From positions 1-41,765 of the forward strand of contig JAJYDU010000004.1 in NCBI GenBank assembly GCA_021790475.1: 41,765 bases of DNA, given 5' to 3'. Source of the DNA: Planctomycetota bacterium. Its GTDB lineage: Bacteria; Planctomycetota; Phycisphaerae; WQYP01. The position numbers were made by a program, and so were the translations under genes. Every line of letters begins with the position of its first letter. Within the stretch, counting starts at the first letter, position 1. Below, in pieces: positions 7,170-15,303 of this stretch. A model generated the notes under the pieces. That model was not told the origin of the DNA and made no database searches. It saw nothing but the letters and a program-made list of their open reading frames with translations.

Positions 7170-8147
7170 ATGGACTTTCCCGCTTTCATAAAGTTGGTTG
7201 AGAGTAAAACAGGACGCCCGATGAAGCAATATGGCGTACGATGGAAGGGCCATTGCCCCGCCCACGACGACCAAAGCCCTTCCTTTTCCTGCTGGCTGGC
7301 CGATGATGGATGGATCTGCGTAAATTGCTTTGCCGGCTGCACCACCCGCCAGATTTACAAAGCCCTGGAAGTCGAAAAAAAGGACATGGGGCCGCCGCTG
7401 CGCCCTGGTATGAGCCGCACCGCCGCGGCCCGGCCCGCGACACCATCGGCCCCGCATTCTGCGAATAAAAACGGGCATCCCGGCAGGAATAAACCAGACT
7501 ACCCGAATGCCCGCGCGGCAGTTGATGCTGTCGCCGCCCTGCTCCGGCGGCAGCATCCCGAAATCGAGCGGACGAATTGCTTCCGTTATTGCACCGCCGA
7601 TGCGAAACTGTACGCGGCGGTAATTCGCTTCCGGAATCCGAAAACTTTTCGGCCAATAGCACGTGCGGCGGATGGGAAATGGCAAATAGGTGATCCTCCG
7701 ATTCTGATATGGTTTCCGTATCACGCCGAACGCCTGGGCAACGCGAAAACTGTTCACGTCCCCGAAGGGGAAAAGTGCGTGTTAGCGTTGGAAAAGTATG
7801 GCCTTGTTGCAACAACATCCGCCCACGGCGCACAATGCGCCGACAAGACCGACTGGAAGATACTTTCGGGCAAAAACATTTATCTCTGGCCCGACCGTGA
7901 TGGCCCCGGCGAAGGATACATTTTCGACGTTTGGCTGCATTTGCGCGCGATATGCCCGCAAATCAAGGTGGTACGCCTGCCTGGTCTGCCCGAAGGCGGC
8001 GATATATGCGACTGGCTGAAACAGCACAAACCGTGGACGGAGGATGAAATAAAGGCCGCGTTGGCCGAAGAGATAGACTTAGCGAAAACCTACCCATCCC
8101 CACCGCCGGCCCCGCCGCCCGATTCGGCGGAAGTGGAAAATACGTAA
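7170..8147 (+). CDS. DNA primase, CHC2-type zinc finger plus Toprim-like domain
   Basis: 325 residues; GGAG before the ATG. The N-terminus carries the CHC2 primase zinc site, C29-P-x-H32 and C50-V-N-C53, with a fourth nearby C57. After a Pro/Ala-rich linker (about 80-110), a Toprim-like domain follows: E199 in V-P-E-G-E and the D242-R-D244 pair in W-P-D-R-D-G, the metal-binding residues of the fold. C-terminal W-L-K-Q-H and an acidic helix resemble primase-helicase ends, and a proline-rich tail closes the protein. It would synthesise RNA primers for the element's replication, with the ATPase at 4828 acting as helicase. It is shorter than cellular DnaG, as expected for mobile-element primases. 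Confidence 0.82.
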   Translation: MDFPAFIKLVESKTGRPMKQYGVRWKGHCPAHDDQSPSFSCWLADDGWICVNCFAGCTTRQIYKALEVEKKDMGPPLRPGMSRTAAARPATPSAPHSANKNGHPGRNKPDYPNARAAVDAVAALLRRQHPEIERTNCFRYCTADAKLYAAVIRFRNPKTFRPIARAADGKWQIGDPPILIWFPYHAERLGNAKTVHVPEGEKCVLALEKYGLVATTSAHGAQCADKTDWKILSGKNIYLWPDRDGPGEGYIFDVWLHLRAICPQIKVVRLPGLPEGGDICDWLKQHKPWTEDEIKAALAEEIDLAKTYPSPPPAPPPDSAEVENT

Positions 8148-8170
8148 CACTTTTTCGGAGAGAGAGAATC

Positions 8171-8494
8171 ATGGGAAAAGATATTGAATACCAGTTGCGG
8201 CTGACGGTTGATGAAGCCGACATTCACCTGCCCCGAATAGCCGCGTCCGCGGGCATAGAAGTGGCGGATTTACAGGATTTTTTGTGGCACAATAAAAGCC
8301 TGACGCTGTCCCAAGCCGCGCGGCTGGCCGAATACCTTGGGTTTGAGTTACGCCCCCGCCGCACAAAAGATAAAACCCACAATGAAATTATGCGGGAAGC
8401 GAATATTGTCCTTGGCCGGAAAAACCTGATCTCGAATGCCCGCAGCCTGGCTATTCGCGCTTTAACCAAAGAGAGAGGGCCATATTACTGCTAG
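8171..8494 (+). CDS. Small helix-turn-helix protein (XRE-like)
   Basis: 107 residues; GGAGAGAGAG before the ATG. Residues about 40-62 (F-L-W-H-N-K-S-L-T-L-S-Q-A-A-R-L-A-E-Y-L-G-F) read as the second half of an XRE-type helix-turn-helix, where the usual order is a short recognition helix followed by L-x-x-L-A-x-x-L-G. The first 35 residues look like a separate small strand-helix unit. It is likely a DNA-binding regulator of the element. It starts 23 bases after the primase, so the two are probably in one transcript. Confidence 0.5.
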   Translation: MGKDIEYQLRLTVDEADIHLPRIAASAGIEVADLQDFLWHNKSLTLSQAARLAEYLGFELRPRRTKDKTHNEIMREANIVLGRKNLISNARSLAIRALTKERGPYYC

Positions 8495-8528
8495 GCCCAT
8501 GCCCGGCCCCCACGGATGGAGATTAACC

Positions 8529-8720
8529 ATGCCCGCGCCAGCCCCCCGGCAACCCGCCGCCCGCTGCCCGATCTGTTTGCGGAACCACGTATCGCCCGGA
8601 GCCATTCTCTTCCACCGGGCGGACTGTATCCGCCACCGCCAAAGCCTTCGCCGCAGATCGACCAGTAAGACCATCCGCGCTATAGAAGGCCCGCAAAAGG
8701 CCGTTTGCGGCGGTCTGTAG
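8529..8720 (+). CDS. Small zinc-finger-like protein
   Basis: 63 residues; GGAG about 9 bases before the ATG at 8529, preferred to the in-frame ATG at 8499. A single potential zinc site, C-P-I-C with a later H-R-A-D-C, is followed by an Arg-rich segment (R-H-R-Q-S-L-R-R-R-S). Such small Cys/His proteins are common in islands and may bind nucleic acid. No family is recognised. Confidence 0.45.
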   Translation: MPAPAPRQPAARCPICLRNHVSPGAILFHRADCIRHRQSLRRRSTSKTIRAIEGPQKAVCGGL

Positions 8721-8925
8721 CGATTCTATACTGTTCGCGTATTTGCGCCAGCAGGCATCGCAGGGCGTGGTAATACTCTTGACTCGCACGGTAATGCACG
8801 GCAGAATGTGATAATGGCCCGCGTGGAAATAACGCCGGACGCGGATGCCGATATTGCCGCGGCGCTCCAGTCCACGGAAAGAGAAGCCTTGTCTGATAAT
8901 CCGGGATTGTAGGGGATGGTGAATC
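8721..8925. other. Gap in the element with an open, start-less frame
   Basis: A frame stays open from 8721 to a TAG at 8910-8912; its only ATG, at 8814, would give 32 residues (acidic, ending D-N-P-G-L) without a ribosome-binding site. It may be a short peptide or a gene relic. Bases 8733-8753 (GTTCGCGTATTTGCGCCAGCA) recur with one mismatch at 9400-9420; both copies follow closely after a TAG stop codon. Confidence 0.35.
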
Positions 8926-9264
8926 ATGGACGTGGAAATATGCGAAAACTGCGGGATGAAAATCGGGAAGCTGGAAATGCCCCATGTCTGCAATAATCAT
9001 GTGGTATGCCAGGAATGTTATAAACGCCTGAAGAAAAGCATTTCCCCGCATGGAGGCACTGGCTTATCTATATTGGCAAAAGATATGGCCATTATCGGGA
9101 TTTTTATTCCCTTCGTATGGCTGGTGGCCCTGATAATTGGACATATCGCATTGGCGAAAAATGCTAATGATAAAAGGGCAAAGGATGCTATTTGTATAGC
9201 CTGGGCATCATTTATATTTAATCTGATATTTATTGCATGTTTTATCTTAGGCATTATGCCGTAG
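8926..9264 (+). CDS. Zinc-ribbon protein with two transmembrane helices (DUF4190-like)
   Basis: 112 residues; GGGGATGG precedes the ATG. The N-terminus has C6-x2-C9 and a second C-N-N-H-V-V-C-x-x-C cluster, a small zinc ribbon. Two hydrophobic helices follow (about 53-78 and 88-111), separated by a short charged loop with A-K-N-A-N-D-K-R-A-K-D, like the two-helix membrane unit of DUF4190. A cytoplasmic ribbon with a membrane hairpin is predicted. The gene is richer in A+T than the replication genes. Its role in the element is unknown. Confidence 0.6.
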   Translation: MDVEICENCGMKIGKLEMPHVCNNHVVCQECYKRLKKSISPHGGTGLSILAKDMAIIGIFIPFVWLVALIIGHIALAKNANDKRAKDAICIAWASFIFNLIFIACFILGIMP

Positions 9265-9266
9265 TT

Positions 9267-9388
9267 AACCGATAGTAAATTCATGCCGCAAAGGCAAAAA
9301 CTTTGAACGCAAACTGGCCCATTACCTTACCACTCTGGGTTATCCGGCCACGCGCGGGCTTGCGCGGGCGGCTGATGAAGCCCTATAG
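9267..9388 (+). pseudogene. N-terminal fragment of a resolvase/VRR-NUC-like nuclease
   Basis: An open frame without a start codon encodes R-K-G-K-N-F-E-R-K-L-A-H-Y-L-T-T-L-G-Y followed by P-A-T-R-G and ends at TAG 9386-9388. The G-K-x-F-E-R-x-x-A-x-x-L opening is typical of Holliday-junction resolvase-like and phage PD-(D/E)xK nucleases. The remaining nuclease domain is absent, so this is a relic at best. Confidence 0.4.
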
Positions 9389-9483
9389 CATTCCAAGCCG
9401 TTCGCATATTTGCGCCAGCAATCCTTGACAAGCACGGGAAAGAGCGATAGGATGGAAGCGTTTTACAGGAAAGGGTTTCACCG

Positions 9484-10803
9484 ATGGCCAGTATTTCCTC
9501 TTCTGGTAACGGGCGAAGACTTATTCAATTCGTCGACAAAGACGGTATACGCAAGACCGTCCGGCTGGGGAAAATCAGCAAAAAGCAGGCGGAAAGTTTC
9601 CGCGTCATGGTCGAATCGCTGGTTACGGCAAGCGTTCTTGGCGAACCGGAAGCCTTGGACAACGCTACGGCACAATGGCTGGCCGGACTGGACGACCGGC
9701 TGTACGCCCGCGTGGCCGCCGTGGGACTGGTCAAGCCGCGCGCCGCAACACTCGGTATGGGCATTGCGGCGTTTGTTGAGAGCTTTTTGGCGGCCCGTCC
9801 GGAATACAAGCCTTTAACCATCGACAACGTCAATCAGGCACGCCACTATCTTATAGAACACTTCGGCAACCGTGATATGAGAACCATCACTGCCGCCGAC
9901 GCCGAAGACTTTCGATTGAGTCTTGTAAAGTCCGGTCTGGCGGAAGCGACGTACCGCCGCCACCTGGGCCGATGCCGCCAGCTTTTCAAGGCGGCCATCA
10001 AACGTGGCATCGTCAAGGGCCAAAACCCTTTTGACGACATGGCCGTTACCGCGCGAGCGAACAAAGAGAGGCAGCGCTTTGTGAGCCGGGCGGACGTGGA
10101 CAAGCTTATCGCCGCCGCCCCGGATGCCCAATGGCGGCTCATCATTGCCTTGAGCCGCTACGGCGGCATACGGACGCCAAGCGAAACGCTGGCGCTCAAG
10201 TGGACGGACGTAAACTGGGAGCAGCGCCGCCTTCGCATCCCATCGCCGAAAACCGAACGCTACGAGGGCGGCGACTGCCGGTATATCCCGCTTTTCCCGG
10301 AGCTTGACCGGCCATTGCATGACTGCTTCGAGCTAGCCGAGCCGGGCGAAGAGTATGTGATTAACAGGCATCGTAGCATGTCCCGCAATCTGGGGACGCA
10401 GCTGCGCCGGATTGCCCTGCGGGCCGGGCTGGAGCCGTGGCCAAAACCATTCCACAACATGCGGGCTTCCCGGCAAACCGAACTGGCCGAGTCCTTCCCA
10501 ATACACGTGGTCTGCTCTTGGATAGGCAATAGCCGGGCGGTAGCACAAGAGCATTACTTGACGGTTACGGACGCGCACTTCGCCAGGGCGATTCAACCGC
10601 TGGCGGAAAGCGCTGCGAAAAGCGCTGCAGCAGGTGGCGGAATTGGCGAGAATGGCGGCGACACGGAATCGGCCAACCCTTCAGAATTGCTTGCTATTCA
10701 AGGTAATTCGCTTACATGCACAGACGGACATAACTACGATCCAGCCTTTCTACGGGTTCGTTCCAGCCAGCCGGTATCAACGCGTGCCTGCAGAAAGTCC
10801 TGA
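9484..10803 (+). CDS. Tyrosine recombinase / integrase (C-terminus altered by integration)
   Basis: 439 residues; GGAAAGG precedes the ATG. An N-terminal arm-binding region and a SAM-like core-binding domain (about 95-180) precede the catalytic domain with R230 (in G-G-I-R-T), K256, H324-x-x-R327 (H-N-M-R), W346 and Y358 (in E-H-Y-L), so the full tyrosine recombinase set is present. The domain ends near 380. Codons up to V425 belong to the element; from about 10758 the frame runs into the accC 3' end and the last 14 codons are host DNA, overlapping accC tail to tail. The original tail is probably the 65 codons at 2881-3078. It would catalyse integration and, with the Xis-like protein, excision. 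Confidence 0.9.
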   Translation: MASISSSGNGRRLIQFVDKDGIRKTVRLGKISKKQAESFRVMVESLVTASVLGEPEALDNATAQWLAGLDDRLYARVAAVGLVKPRAATLGMGIAAFVESFLAARPEYKPLTIDNVNQARHYLIEHFGNRDMRTITAADAEDFRLSLVKSGLAEATYRRHLGRCRQLFKAAIKRGIVKGQNPFDDMAVTARANKERQRFVSRADVDKLIAAAPDAQWRLIIALSRYGGIRTPSETLALKWTDVNWEQRRLRIPSPKTERYEGGDCRYIPLFPELDRPLHDCFELAEPGEEYVINRHRSMSRNLGTQLRRIALRAGLEPWPKPFHNMRASRQTELAESFPIHVVCSWIGNSRAVAQEHYLTVTDAHFARAIQPLAESAAKSAAAGGGIGENGGDTESANPSELLAIQGNSLTCTDGHNYDPAFLRVRSSQPVSTRACRKS

Positions 10804-12086
10804 TCGCTCATGATCTGGCGATGCAGGGGAATGGTGGTTTTGACCGGCCCGGCGCGAAATTCCTCCAGCGCCCGGCGCATGGTGGCGATGGCCTGCGCCC
10901 GCGTGGGCCGATGCACGATAAGTTTGCCGATCATGGAGTCGTAATTCGGGCCGATGCGGTAATTTTGGTGGGCATGGGTATCGACTCGGACGCCGGGACC
11001 GCCGGGCACGGCGAATTCCTCCAGCACCCCGGGACAGGGAACAAAGCCGCGCTCGGGGTCTTCAACGTTGATGCGACACTCGATGGCGGCGCCGTTGCAG
11101 CGGGCGTCCTGCTGGTCGAGGTCAAGCTTTTCGCCGGAAGCGATGCGCAGTTGCCACTGAATGATATCCTGGCCGGTGACCTCTTCGGTGACCGGGTGTT
11201 CCACCTGAATGCGCGTGTTGACTTCCAGGAAATAAAACTTTTTCTGCCTGTCCATAATGAATTCCACCGTGGCGGCGGAGTAATAGCCGGCGGCGTTGGC
11301 CAGACGCACCGCGGACTCGCAAATCTGCCGGCGGGTTTCGTCATCCAGGATCGGACAGGGCGACTCTTCGATGAGTTTCTGATGGCGGCGCTGAATGGTG
11401 CAGTCGCGTTCGAAAAGGTGTATGACTTTTCCATACTTGTCGCCGAGAATCTGTACCTCCACGTGCCGCGGCTCCTCGTGGTATTTCTCTATGAAGACGG
11501 TGGAATCCTTAAAGGCGGCTTCGGCCTCGGCCTGGGCGGCCTTGAGGGAGCCTTTGAGACTGATGTCGTTATGGGCGACGCGCATGCCGCGCCCGCCGCC
11601 GCCGCCGGAGGCCTTGATAATGACCGGGTATCCGATTTTTCGGGCTACCTCCACGGCCTCTTTTTCCGATTTCACAGGCCCGTCGCTGCCGGGAGTCAGA
11701 GGAACCTTGCACTGGCGAGCCAGATTGCGGGAGGCCAGCTTGGAGCCGAGCATTTTCATGGATTCCACGGACGGGCCGATGAATTCGATCTTGCAGCTTC
11801 GGCATATTTCGGCGAAATGGGCGTTCTCGGACAGAAATCCGTAACCGGGGTGAATGGCCTGAACATCGGCCACTTCCGCGGCGGAAATGATGCGGGGGAT
11901 GTTCAGATAGCTTTCACCCGCCGGGGCTGGGCCGATGCAGATGGCTTCGTCGGCCAGCTGGAGATAAGCGGCATCGCGATCAGCCTCGGAATAGACGGCA
12001 ACGGCTTCGACCCCCAGTTCCCGGCAGGTACGAATGATGCGCAGGGCTATTTCACCACGATTGGCAACGAGAATTCGAGAGAACAT
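10734..12086 (-). CDS. accC: Biotin carboxylase subunit of acetyl-CoA carboxylase
   Basis: 450 residues, the usual length. AGAGGA lies before the ATG. The N-terminal [12 protein letters not shown] fold opens the protein; the ATP-grasp domain has the glycine-rich [11 protein letters not shown] loop near residue 160; [14 protein letters not shown] carries the metal and catalytic residues near 290. The enzyme carboxylates the biotin on AccB using bicarbonate and ATP, the first half of malonyl-CoA synthesis. It lies downstream of accB with a 47-base gap that contains a GTAACCGTTCACGGG-type repeat. The last four codons after T-R-R-K may derive from, or have been changed by, insertion of the integrative element. 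Confidence 0.96.
   Translation of the reverse strand: MFSRILVANRGEIALRIIRTCRELGVEAVAVYSEADRDAAYLQLADEAICIGPAPAGESYLNIPRIISAAEVADVQAIHPGYGFLSENAHFAEICRSCKIEFIGPSVESMKMLGSKLASRNLARQCKVPLTPGSDGPVKSEKEAVEVARKIGYPVIIKASGGGGGRGMRVAHNDISLKGSLKAAQAEAEAAFKDSTVFIEKYHEEPRHVEVQILGDKYGKVIHLFERDCTIQRRHQKLIEESPCPILDDETRRQICESAVRLANAAGYYSAATVEFIMDRQKKFYFLEVNTRIQVEHPVTEEVTGQDIIQWQLRIASGEKLDLDQQDARCNGAAIECRINVEDPERGFVPCPGVLEEFAVPGGPGVRVDTHAHQNYRIGPNYDSMIGKLIVHRPTRAQAIATMRRALEEFRAGPVKTTIPLHRQIMSDQDFLQARVDTGWLERTRRKAGS
10748..10757. other. Putative attR core inside the 3' ends of int and accC
   Basis: TTCTACGGGT identical to 2870-2879 and in the same integrase codon phase (x-L-R-V) at both sites. It lies in the last codons of accC on the opposite strand, so insertion replaces only the extreme accC C-terminus. 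Confidence 0.5.
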
Positions 12087-12110
12087 GTTTTCCTCTAATC
12101 CCGATTTTTA

Positions 12111-12125
12111 CCCCGTGAACGGTTA
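12111..12125 (-). repeat. Solo copy of the 15-16-bp terminal repeat motif
   Basis: CCCCGTGAACGGTTA, the same motif as the ends of the 152-bp element at 2704-2855, sits alone between accB and accC. No partner end lies within a few hundred bases. It may be a relic of a deleted element or a protein-binding site. Confidence 0.6.
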
Positions 12126-12133
12126 GTCCGGAA

Positions 12134-12607
12134 TTATTCCGGTTTGACGAGAAACAACGGCTGGTTGAACTCAACGGCCTGACCATTCTGAACAAGAATT
12201 TTCACGATCGCGCCCGTGGTTTCCGCGCGGATTTCGTTGAACACCTTCATAGCTTCGATAATGCAGACGACGGTGTCTTTTTCGACCGGGGCGCCGACTT
12301 TCACATAAGGATCGGATTCGGGATTGGCCGCGCTGTAGAAAGTGCCGACCATGGGGGATTTCACCGGGACAAGGTTTTCATCCTGGGCCGCTGCGGCGGC
12401 GGCCGGCGATCCGGAGGTCGCGACCGGTCGAATCGCCGATGGTGGGGCGGTGGCGGATGCCGTCCCGCCGCTATCGGGTGTCAGGTCCCGCTTGAGGCGG
12501 ATTTTCGCCTTGTCTTCGACGAGTTCAATTTCGGTCAGATCGTTATCGGCCATCAGCCGGATCAGATCTTTCACGCGCTTGTTGTCGGTAAACGTTTCTT
12601 TGGCCAT
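12134..12607 (-). CDS. accB: Biotin carboxyl carrier protein of acetyl-CoA carboxylase
   Basis: 157 residues with GGAG before the ATG. It has a short N-terminal helical region, an Ala/Pro/Thr-rich hinge (about 46-78) and the C-terminal biotinyl domain with P-M-V-G-T-F-Y and the biotin-accepting lysine K121 in I-E-A-M-K-V-F-N-E. BirA biotinylates the lysine; AccC carboxylates it and AccAD transfers the carboxyl to acetyl-CoA. It lies between the peptidase gene (23-base gap) and accC on the same strand. Confidence 0.96.
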   Translation of the reverse strand: MAKETFTDNKRVKDLIRLMADNDLTEIELVEDKAKIRLKRDLTPDSGGTASATAPPSAIRPVATSGSPAAAAAAQDENLVPVKSPMVGTFYSAANPESDPYVKVGAPVEKDTVVCIIEAMKVFNEIRAETTGAIVKILVQNGQAVEFNQPLFLVKPE

Positions 12608-12630
12608 TTCTTACTCCAGGCAAGAAACAA

Positions 12631-13746
12631 TCAAATCCGGGCGGAATCCAAATCTTTGGGAAGATGCGAAAGCACGCGGTGGCCGGTCGGCGTCACCAGA
12701 ACGTCATCTTCGATCCGCACTCCTCCCAAACCGGGCAGGTAAATGCCCGGCTCCACCGTGAGAACCATTCCGGGTTGAAGGATAACCTTGCTGCGGGGAG
12801 AAAGCGATAGCTGTTCGTGTATATCCCGTCCGATCCCATGGCCCAGGCTGTGCTCAAACGCCTTGGCATAGCCGGCCTTGGCGATAATGCGACGGGCAAT
12901 TTGGTCGATCTGCCGGCCGGTCCGGCCGGGGCGGATGGCGGCGATGGCCGCCATCTGGGCGGCAAGGACAACCTGGTAAATTTCCTTGATTTTCTCTGAA
13001 ACCCGTCCGATAAAAATCATGCGGGTTAAGTCGCAGCGGTACCCCTTAAACTGGGCGCCCCAATCCACAAGAATGGGTACATTGTTCTGGAGTTTAACGG
13101 AATCGGGGCGATAATGGGGGAGGCTGCCATTGGAACCGGCGGCTACAATGGGATCAAATGCGGCATTGGCGGCGCCGCGGCGGCGCATTTCGTAGACCAG
13201 CAGGCCGGCGATATCATTTTCCGTCATACCGACGCGCAGGCGGGTCTTGAGGGCTTCAAAAGAGCGCTCAGCAATGGCCAGGGACCGCTCGATCAGTCCA
13301 ATTTCATGTTCATCCTTGATGTTGCGAAATCCGACGATCATGTCCTCCACCGGCCGCGGACGAATGCGCTCCGAGCCAGTGAGTTTGCGGATCGCCTGAT
13401 GCTGGCGAAGCGTGAGATTTTCCGCCTGCACACCCAACCTGATTATTCCCGCCCGGCGGGCCAGGCGGATGATTTCTTCGGCCAAACCCTTGCGGCGAAT
13501 CACCGTCCGCACCCACGGGCACTCGCGTTCGATCTGCTGCCTGTAGCGGGAATCGCTTACCAGCCATATCCGATCGGGAGTGAGCAATGCCCAAGAGTCG
13601 TCGCCTTCGAAGCCGGTCAGGTAACTCACGTCCGGAAAATAACTCACCAGAAGGCCGGTGATCTTTCGTTCTTTCATGGCGGCGCGGACGGATTGCCAGC
13701 GGACCTGAATGTACAGGGGCGCCTGGAACATACGCACGCTCATCAT
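12631..13746 (-). CDS. pepP: Xaa-Pro aminopeptidase, M24 family
   Basis: 371 residues from the ATG at 13746, chosen because GGAAGG lies just upstream; a longer frame to 13800 lacks such a site. The N-terminal creatinase-like domain (S-Y-F-P-D-V-S-Y-L-T-G-F) is followed by the pita-bread catalytic domain with metal ligands D (V-D-W-G-A), D (Y-R-C-D-L-T-R), H (S-L-G-H-G-I-G), E (V-E-P-G-I-Y) and E (R-I-E-D-D). It removes N-terminal residues that precede proline. Peptidase-accB-accC order is common in bacteria, usually with efp between; efp is not here. Confidence 0.88.
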   Translation of the reverse strand: MMSVRMFQAPLYIQVRWQSVRAAMKERKITGLLVSYFPDVSYLTGFEGDDSWALLTPDRIWLVSDSRYRQQIERECPWVRTVIRRKGLAEEIIRLARRAGIIRLGVQAENLTLRQHQAIRKLTGSERIRPRPVEDMIVGFRNIKDEHEIGLIERSLAIAERSFEALKTRLRVGMTENDIAGLLVYEMRRRGAANAAFDPIVAAGSNGSLPHYRPDSVKLQNNVPILVDWGAQFKGYRCDLTRMIFIGRVSEKIKEIYQVVLAAQMAAIAAIRPGRTGRQIDQIARRIIAKAGYAKAFEHSLGHGIGRDIHEQLSLSPRSKVILQPGMVLTVEPGIYLPGLGGVRIEDDVLVTPTGHRVLSHLPKDLDSARI

Positions 13747-13962
13747 CGGAACCTTCCCATAACTGATTGGGGGAAATCCGCGGAACGTTTTCCGCATCAA
13801 TCAACAGGCCCTCTTCCGGCCGCCACGCCGGGAGCCTGTCCTGGGAAATATACTCCGGCCACGCCGCGGCGGAACGCACCGTATTGTAACAACTTAGCCG
13901 CTTTTTGGGGGGGGAGTAACCGTTTACGGGGTTAAATAAATTCGCGTTTCGCTGCCGGCGGG
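13747..13962. repeat. Intergenic region with a solo terminal-repeat motif at 13916-13931
   Basis: No gene. GTAACCGTTTACGGGG at 13916-13931 is a one-mismatch copy of the motif ending the 152-bp element at 2704. A run of eight G residues precedes it. The motif is also partly self-complementary (ACCGT / ACGG), so a regulatory palindrome is another reading. Confidence 0.5.
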
Positions 13963-14997
13963 CTAACGGTTGAATTGGGCGTCGAAAACGATGTCGCTGG
14001 GAGCGAAATCGATTTTTCGCACGAAAGCCGCCGCCTCGGTGGCGCCATGCTCCCGGTTCATGTTCTGATCTTCCCATTCCACGGAAAGAGGTCCTTGGTA
14101 GCGGATTTCATTCAGAGCGCGAATAACCTGTTCGAAATTCACGCTGCCATGGCCCAGCGAACGAAATTCCCAGTAGCGCTCCGGATGGCCGAAAGGCAGA
14201 TGTCCTCCGAACACGCCGCTGCGGCGCGGGACCGGGCTGACCCAAACGTCTTTCATGTGCACGTGGTAGATGCGTTGGTTCAATTCGCGGATGAACTGAA
14301 CATAATCCACGCCCTGGTAGGCAAAGTGTGAGGGATCGAAATTGAATCCGAAAGTTTTCCGCTCTTTCAACGCGGCGACTGCCATTTGCGCGCTGGCGAT
14401 GTCGAAAGCGATTTCCGTCGGGTGCGCTTCCAGAGCGAATACCACGCCATGCTCGTCGAAAACATCCAGTATCGGGCTCCAGCGGCGGGCGAAATCGGTG
14501 AAACCATTTTCGATTTGTTCCGGCGTCACCGGCGGAAAGCTGTAGGCCACATGCCAGATGCTGCTGCCGGTAAAACCATTGACCACCACGCGGTGCAGTT
14601 CTTTTTTAATATCGGCGGGCGCGGCGTCAAAAAATTTTCGAGCCGCCCGGGCCGTGCGCTTCATTTGTTCCGCGGCGCGCTGTCGCACGCCTTCCGGCTT
14701 CCCATCGCCCCATACGTGTACGGGAAGAATGGCCTGGTGCCGCTCGTCGATGTTGTCGCACACCGCCTGGCCCGTCAGGTGGGCGCTGATGGCGAAACAC
14801 TTCAGATGATGCGCCTGGAGCATGGCCCATTTATTTTGGCAGTAATTTTTGTCTTCCAGCGCCTTGTCTACATCGAAGTGGTCGCCCCAGCAGGGAAGCT
14901 CGAGGCCGTCGTAGCCGAAGGCTTTGGCCTTCTTGCAGATTGTTTCAAACGACAGATCGGCCCATTGCCCGGTAAAAAGCGTCACGGGTCTGGTCAT
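13963..14997 (-). CDS. Sugar phosphate isomerase/epimerase (xylose-isomerase-like TIM barrel)
   Basis: 344 residues from the ATG at 14997, which has AGAGGA in front; an upstream in-frame ATG at 15054 would read through a 22-base palindrome. The sequence fits the AP endonuclease 2 / IolE-type barrel: G-Y-D-G-L-E-L at the start of a strand, [10 protein letters not shown] with a metal-binding Glu, [10 protein letters not shown] with Asp and His, I-Y-H-V-H-M-K-D-V and L-S-V-E-W-E-D. These enzymes interconvert keto- and aldo-sugars or act on inositols. It is divergent from the sugar ABC importer at 15304, so it probably acts on the imported sugar. The substrate cannot be told from sequence. Confidence 0.85.
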   Translation of the reverse strand: MTRPVTLFTGQWADLSFETICKKAKAFGYDGLELPCWGDHFDVDKALEDKNYCQNKWAMLQAHHLKCFAISAHLTGQAVCDNIDERHQAILPVHVWGDGKPEGVRQRAAEQMKRTARAARKFFDAAPADIKKELHRVVVNGFTGSSIWHVAYSFPPVTPEQIENGFTDFARRWSPILDVFDEHGVVFALEAHPTEIAFDIASAQMAVAALKERKTFGFNFDPSHFAYQGVDYVQFIRELNQRIYHVHMKDVWVSPVPRRSGVFGGHLPFGHPERYWEFRSLGHGSVNFEQVIRALNEIRYQGPLSVEWEDQNMNREHGATEAAAFVRKIDFAPSDIVFDAQFNR

Positions 14998-15303
14998 CAA
15001 CAAGTCCTCTTGATTTAGAGCCTGTCCGGACAGGCTCTTTGCCGATAAAGACATAATTTTTCTGTTCGCGGATCATATTCTCCGGCAGGTAAAATTGCCA
15101 GCGAATCGCGCGGGGCGATAGTCCATAGCTGATAACCACGCCCCATCCCATCGGCCGGCCGGGCCGAGTGTGTCTGATTATTGCCAAGGAACGCGCTTTT
15201 GTATACAACAGGACAGTGGTCGGGACGGGAAGGAGCGCGGCGGCGACGGTGCCGCAATGCGTATGATTCTGGTGGAAGTTATTAGATCTCCGGGAGGTCG
15301 CCC
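14998..15303. promoter_or_regulatory. Divergent promoter region between isomerase and sugar ABC importer
   Basis: About 300 non-coding bases separate the two divergent starts. Besides the 22-bp palindrome, TTGTATACAA at 15199-15208 is a perfect 10-base palindrome about 95 bases before the importer gene. I could not assign -35/-10 boxes with confidence. No regulator gene lies beside it. Confidence 0.45.
15017..15038. promoter_or_regulatory. Perfect 22-bp palindrome upstream of the isomerase gene
   Basis: Half-site AGAGCCTGTCC followed directly by its reverse complement. It lies 20-41 bases before the isomerase ATG and has the central CG typical of LacI-family operators. A hairpin in the mRNA leader is the alternative. 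Confidence 0.5.

Larger units (their letters stand above)
2870..10757. mobile_element. Integrative element (about 7.9 kb) in the 3' end of accC
   Basis: The element runs between two copies of TTCTACGGGT (2870-2879 and 10748-10757). It contains a tyrosine integrase at the right end, an excisionase-like HTH protein, a replication ATPase, a CHC2/Toprim primase, an XRE-like HTH protein and small accessory genes, nearly all on the plus strand. The right copy lies in the 3' end of accC. The left copy is followed, in the same codon frame as the integrase, by 65 codons that look like an integrase tail. I see no capsid, portal, relaxase or type IV secretion genes, so it resembles a phage-satellite-like or mobilisable island more than a full prophage or ICE. 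The outer limits are inferred from the short direct repeat and the split integrase, not from comparison with an empty site. Confidence 0.6.

Noticed and set aside
2870-10757. Complete prophage or conjugative element
   Set aside because: No capsid, portal, tail, terminase large subunit, relaxase or secretion genes are present; only integration and replication functions can be supported.
10821-12098. 425-codon open frame on the plus strand
   Set aside because: It lies antisense to accC and mirrors its codon pattern (Gly/Ala/Asp-rich shadow); no ribosome-binding site and no family match.
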